Of a DNA stretch of 52,682 nt, positions 52,381-52,682 are shown piece after piece. The translations under genes were made by a program, and so were the position numbers. Position 1 is the first letter of the stretch. Each line of letters begins with the position of its first letter. Under the pieces are notes generated by a model. It had not been told where the DNA came from. It saw only the letters and a list, made by a program, of their open reading frames with translations, and did no database searches. This DNA comes from Myroides injenensis M09-0166. Lineage in GTDB: Bacteria > Bacteroidota > Bacteroidia > Flavobacteriales > Flavobacteriaceae. The stretch spans positions 1 through 52,682 of the forward strand of contig NZ_BAEX01000010.1 of the NCBI RefSeq assembly GCF_000246945.1. The letters run 5' to 3'.

Positions 52381-52682
52381 TTAATATCTCACTTCTTTAG
52401 GCAACATTCCATATTTTCGTTTAAAGGCAGCTGTAAAATGTGTTGGATTCTTATATCCTACAACTTGAGCAATATCAGCAATATTACAGTCTTGTTCTAA
52501 TAAAAGCTTTTGACCTAATTCCATACGCTCATCAAAAAGGTATTGAAATATTGTACTTGAAAAAATTTCTTTAAATCCTTTTTTTAGTTTAAATTCATTT
52601 ATCCCTGCTAATCTTGATAACTCTCTTATCGAGTATGGATTTTGCAAATTTGTACTTACTAATTCTCTTACATAATATAATA
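52381..52682 (-). CDS. PchR/YbtA-like AraC regulator, 5' part outside the window
   Basis: The frame is open to the right edge: LYYVRELVSTNLQNPYSIRELSRLAGINEFKLKKGFKEIFSSTIFQYLFDERM-type layout followed by IADIAQVVGYKNPTHFTAAFKRKYGMLPKEVRY and stop. This is the whole DNA-binding part of a PchR-type regulator, as in the intact one at 31.7 kb; the sensor half lies beyond position 52682. A TTG at 52647 is only an internal codon. It is on the same strand as the XusA-like receptor, from which it is separated by dead transposase sequence. Confidence 0.85.
   Translation of the reverse strand, partial: LYYVRELVSTNLQNPYSIRELSRLAGINEFKLKKGFKEIFSSTIFQYLFDERMELGQKLLLEQDCNIADIAQVVGYKNPTHFTAAFKRKYGMLPKEVRY

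Overview
The window looks like a chromosomal accessory region of an AT-rich member of the Bacteroidota, most likely a Flavobacteriaceae species of the Myroides type. The signs are roughly two-thirds A+T, repeated TAnnTTTG -7 promoter elements, lipoproteins with an SCSSDDN-type N-terminus, several TonB-dependent receptors and many AraC and MocR regulators. No rRNA, tRNA or CRISPR array was seen. The genus is an inference from style, not from a marker gene.

Layout. 1-1.0 kb: a RES toxin (cut by the window edge) and its Xre/ParS antitoxin. 1.0-4.3 kb: a TPR lipoprotein, then a MocR regulator divergent from an EamA transporter. 4.3-4.85 kb: a non-coding repeat patch and a strong terminator. 4.9-10.8 kb: a four-gene operon with a TonB receptor, a DUF4374 (XusB-like) lipoprotein, an enterobactin-esterase-like hydrolase and a YncE-like beta-propeller, behind a Fur-box-like palindrome. 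11.2-17.9 kb: a second MocR, a GNAT, pyridoxal kinase, an AraC/hydrolase/quinone reductase unit and the PLP homeostasis protein YggS. 18.1-24.6 kb: an AraC regulator with a TolC/HlyD/MFS tripartite efflux set, a glutamine amidotransferase and a secreted protein.

24.7-25.3 kb and 51.3-52.3 kb hold decayed IS5-type transposase copies in opposite orientation that share a TTCAACA/TTGAAG palindromic block. They bracket about 26 kb. Between them lie an AraC gene, a siderophore-type TonB/SBP/permease/ATPase operon with a divergent PchR-like regulator, a Zn-alcohol dehydrogenase plus AHL-lactonase-like pair with a divergent AraC, a Bcr-type exporter, lipocalin Blc, a glycosyltransferase, another alcohol dehydrogenase, an outer-membrane barrel, small envelope proteins, a YbtPQ/IrtAB-like ABC pair, and a second TonB receptor plus DUF4374 lipoprotein. 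The C-terminal part of another PchR-like regulator lies at the right edge.

How the genes work together. Three iron/siderophore modules dominate: the receptor, XusB-like lipoprotein and esterase unit; the TonB/Fec-type ABC unit; and the receptor, XusB-like lipoprotein and YbtPQ-like unit. Two of the TonB promoters carry 21-bp-spaced direct repeats of related sequence next to the promoter, fitting the PchR-like regulators. A separate predicted regulon is defined by CTGGACTAG, found upstream of MocR/GNAT, pdxY, yggS (one mismatch) and the amidotransferase, often as two half-sites 24 bp apart; it suggests a PLP-sensing MocR circuit. Two genes look broken or switched: the 29-31 kb TonB receptor has one in-frame TAG, and the TolC gene has its signal peptide out of frame by one base at an A9 tract.
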